DNA from: an uncultured Aquimarina sp.
GTDB taxonomy: Bacteria; Bacteroidota; Bacteroidia; Flavobacteriales; Flavobacteriaceae
Direction of reading: 5' to 3'
Assembly: GCA_947498455.1 (NCBI GenBank)
Contig: CANMKK010000036.1
Location: 1 to 41,142 of the forward strand
Length of the DNA stretch: 41,142 nucleotides
Below, one piece after another: positions 41,105 through 41,142 of the stretch. The notes beneath the pieces were generated by a model. That model did no database searches. It saw only the letters and a list, made by a program, of their open reading frames with translations, and was not told the DNA's origin. The position numbers were made by a program, and so were the translations under genes. Within the stretch, counting starts at the first letter, position 1. Each line of letters begins with the position of its first letter.

Positions 41105-41142
41105 ACCCGCAAAACGGATGATGTATTTCAGGAGTTTGAGAT

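Overview
The window is AT-rich chromosomal DNA from a member of the Bacteroidota, most likely a marine Flavobacteriaceae (Aquimarina-like; a guess from overall gene content, not a proof). The reasons are type IX secretion (T9SS) C-terminal sorting domains, many lipoproteins with a short lipobox, promoters of the TTTG-N19-TAnnTTTG type, an almost complete lack of Shine-Dalgarno sequences, and families largely restricted to Bacteroidota (DUF4230, DUF5522, putative porin, double-glycine 'KGVKKISRNQQKEIKGG'-type leader peptides).

Layout. 1-1190: a short SSB on the minus strand, then a stretch with a decayed small gene. 1192-3912: a tightly overlapping molybdate uptake operon, modA - TOBE protein - modB - modC. 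3958-6296: a DUF4230 protein and a secreted subtilase. 6447-10746: DUF4136 lipoprotein, a divergent pair (DUF5522 / HExxH protein), a PLP deaminase-like enzyme, a glucosaminidase-LysM lipoprotein and hemL. 10810-13592: a GT-C-like membrane protein and a TPR-like protein, tail to tail. 13770-17881: a membrane cluster (YiaA, ceramidase-like, CDP-alcohol phosphotransferase-like, DUF2157, GDYXXLXY protein, frameshifted small membrane gene). 17864-18206: two adjacent MITE-like repeats. 18262-21187: a DUF6515-like lipoprotein, SPOR-domain protein and lysS. 21674-26990: a large T9SS-exported Asp-box protein, DUF1573 lipoprotein, a membrane-anchored LuxR-type regulator and a Pmp3/YqaE peptide. 27257-29172: a lipoprotein, lipB and a Cys-rich double-glycine leader peptide. 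29477-34788: a large lipoprotein, rnhB and a putative porin. 34890-35013: a structured intergenic element. 35359-38089: a tail-fibre-like protein, a T9SS protein, an isochorismatase-like hydrolase and a GNAT. 38682-40982: an FdhF/YdeP-type molybdopterin oxidoreductase. The window ends in a consensus promoter reading out to the right.

How the parts connect. The molybdate operon and the Mo-bis-MGD oxidoreductase are a likely supplier-consumer pair, although 35 kb apart. The most interesting signal is regulatory. Three unrelated exported products (subtilase, T9SS Asp-box protein, Cys-rich leader peptide) share one promoter architecture: three 9-bp LytTR-type direct repeats (best form ACCGTTYAT) spaced exactly 21 bp apart, in the same orientation relative to the gene, ending 33-34 bp before a TAnnTTYA -7-like element. 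This suggests a LytTR-controlled exoprotein/peptide regulon whose regulator lies outside the window. A second layer is several families of about 160-bp inverted-repeat elements and one structured repeat scattered between genes.
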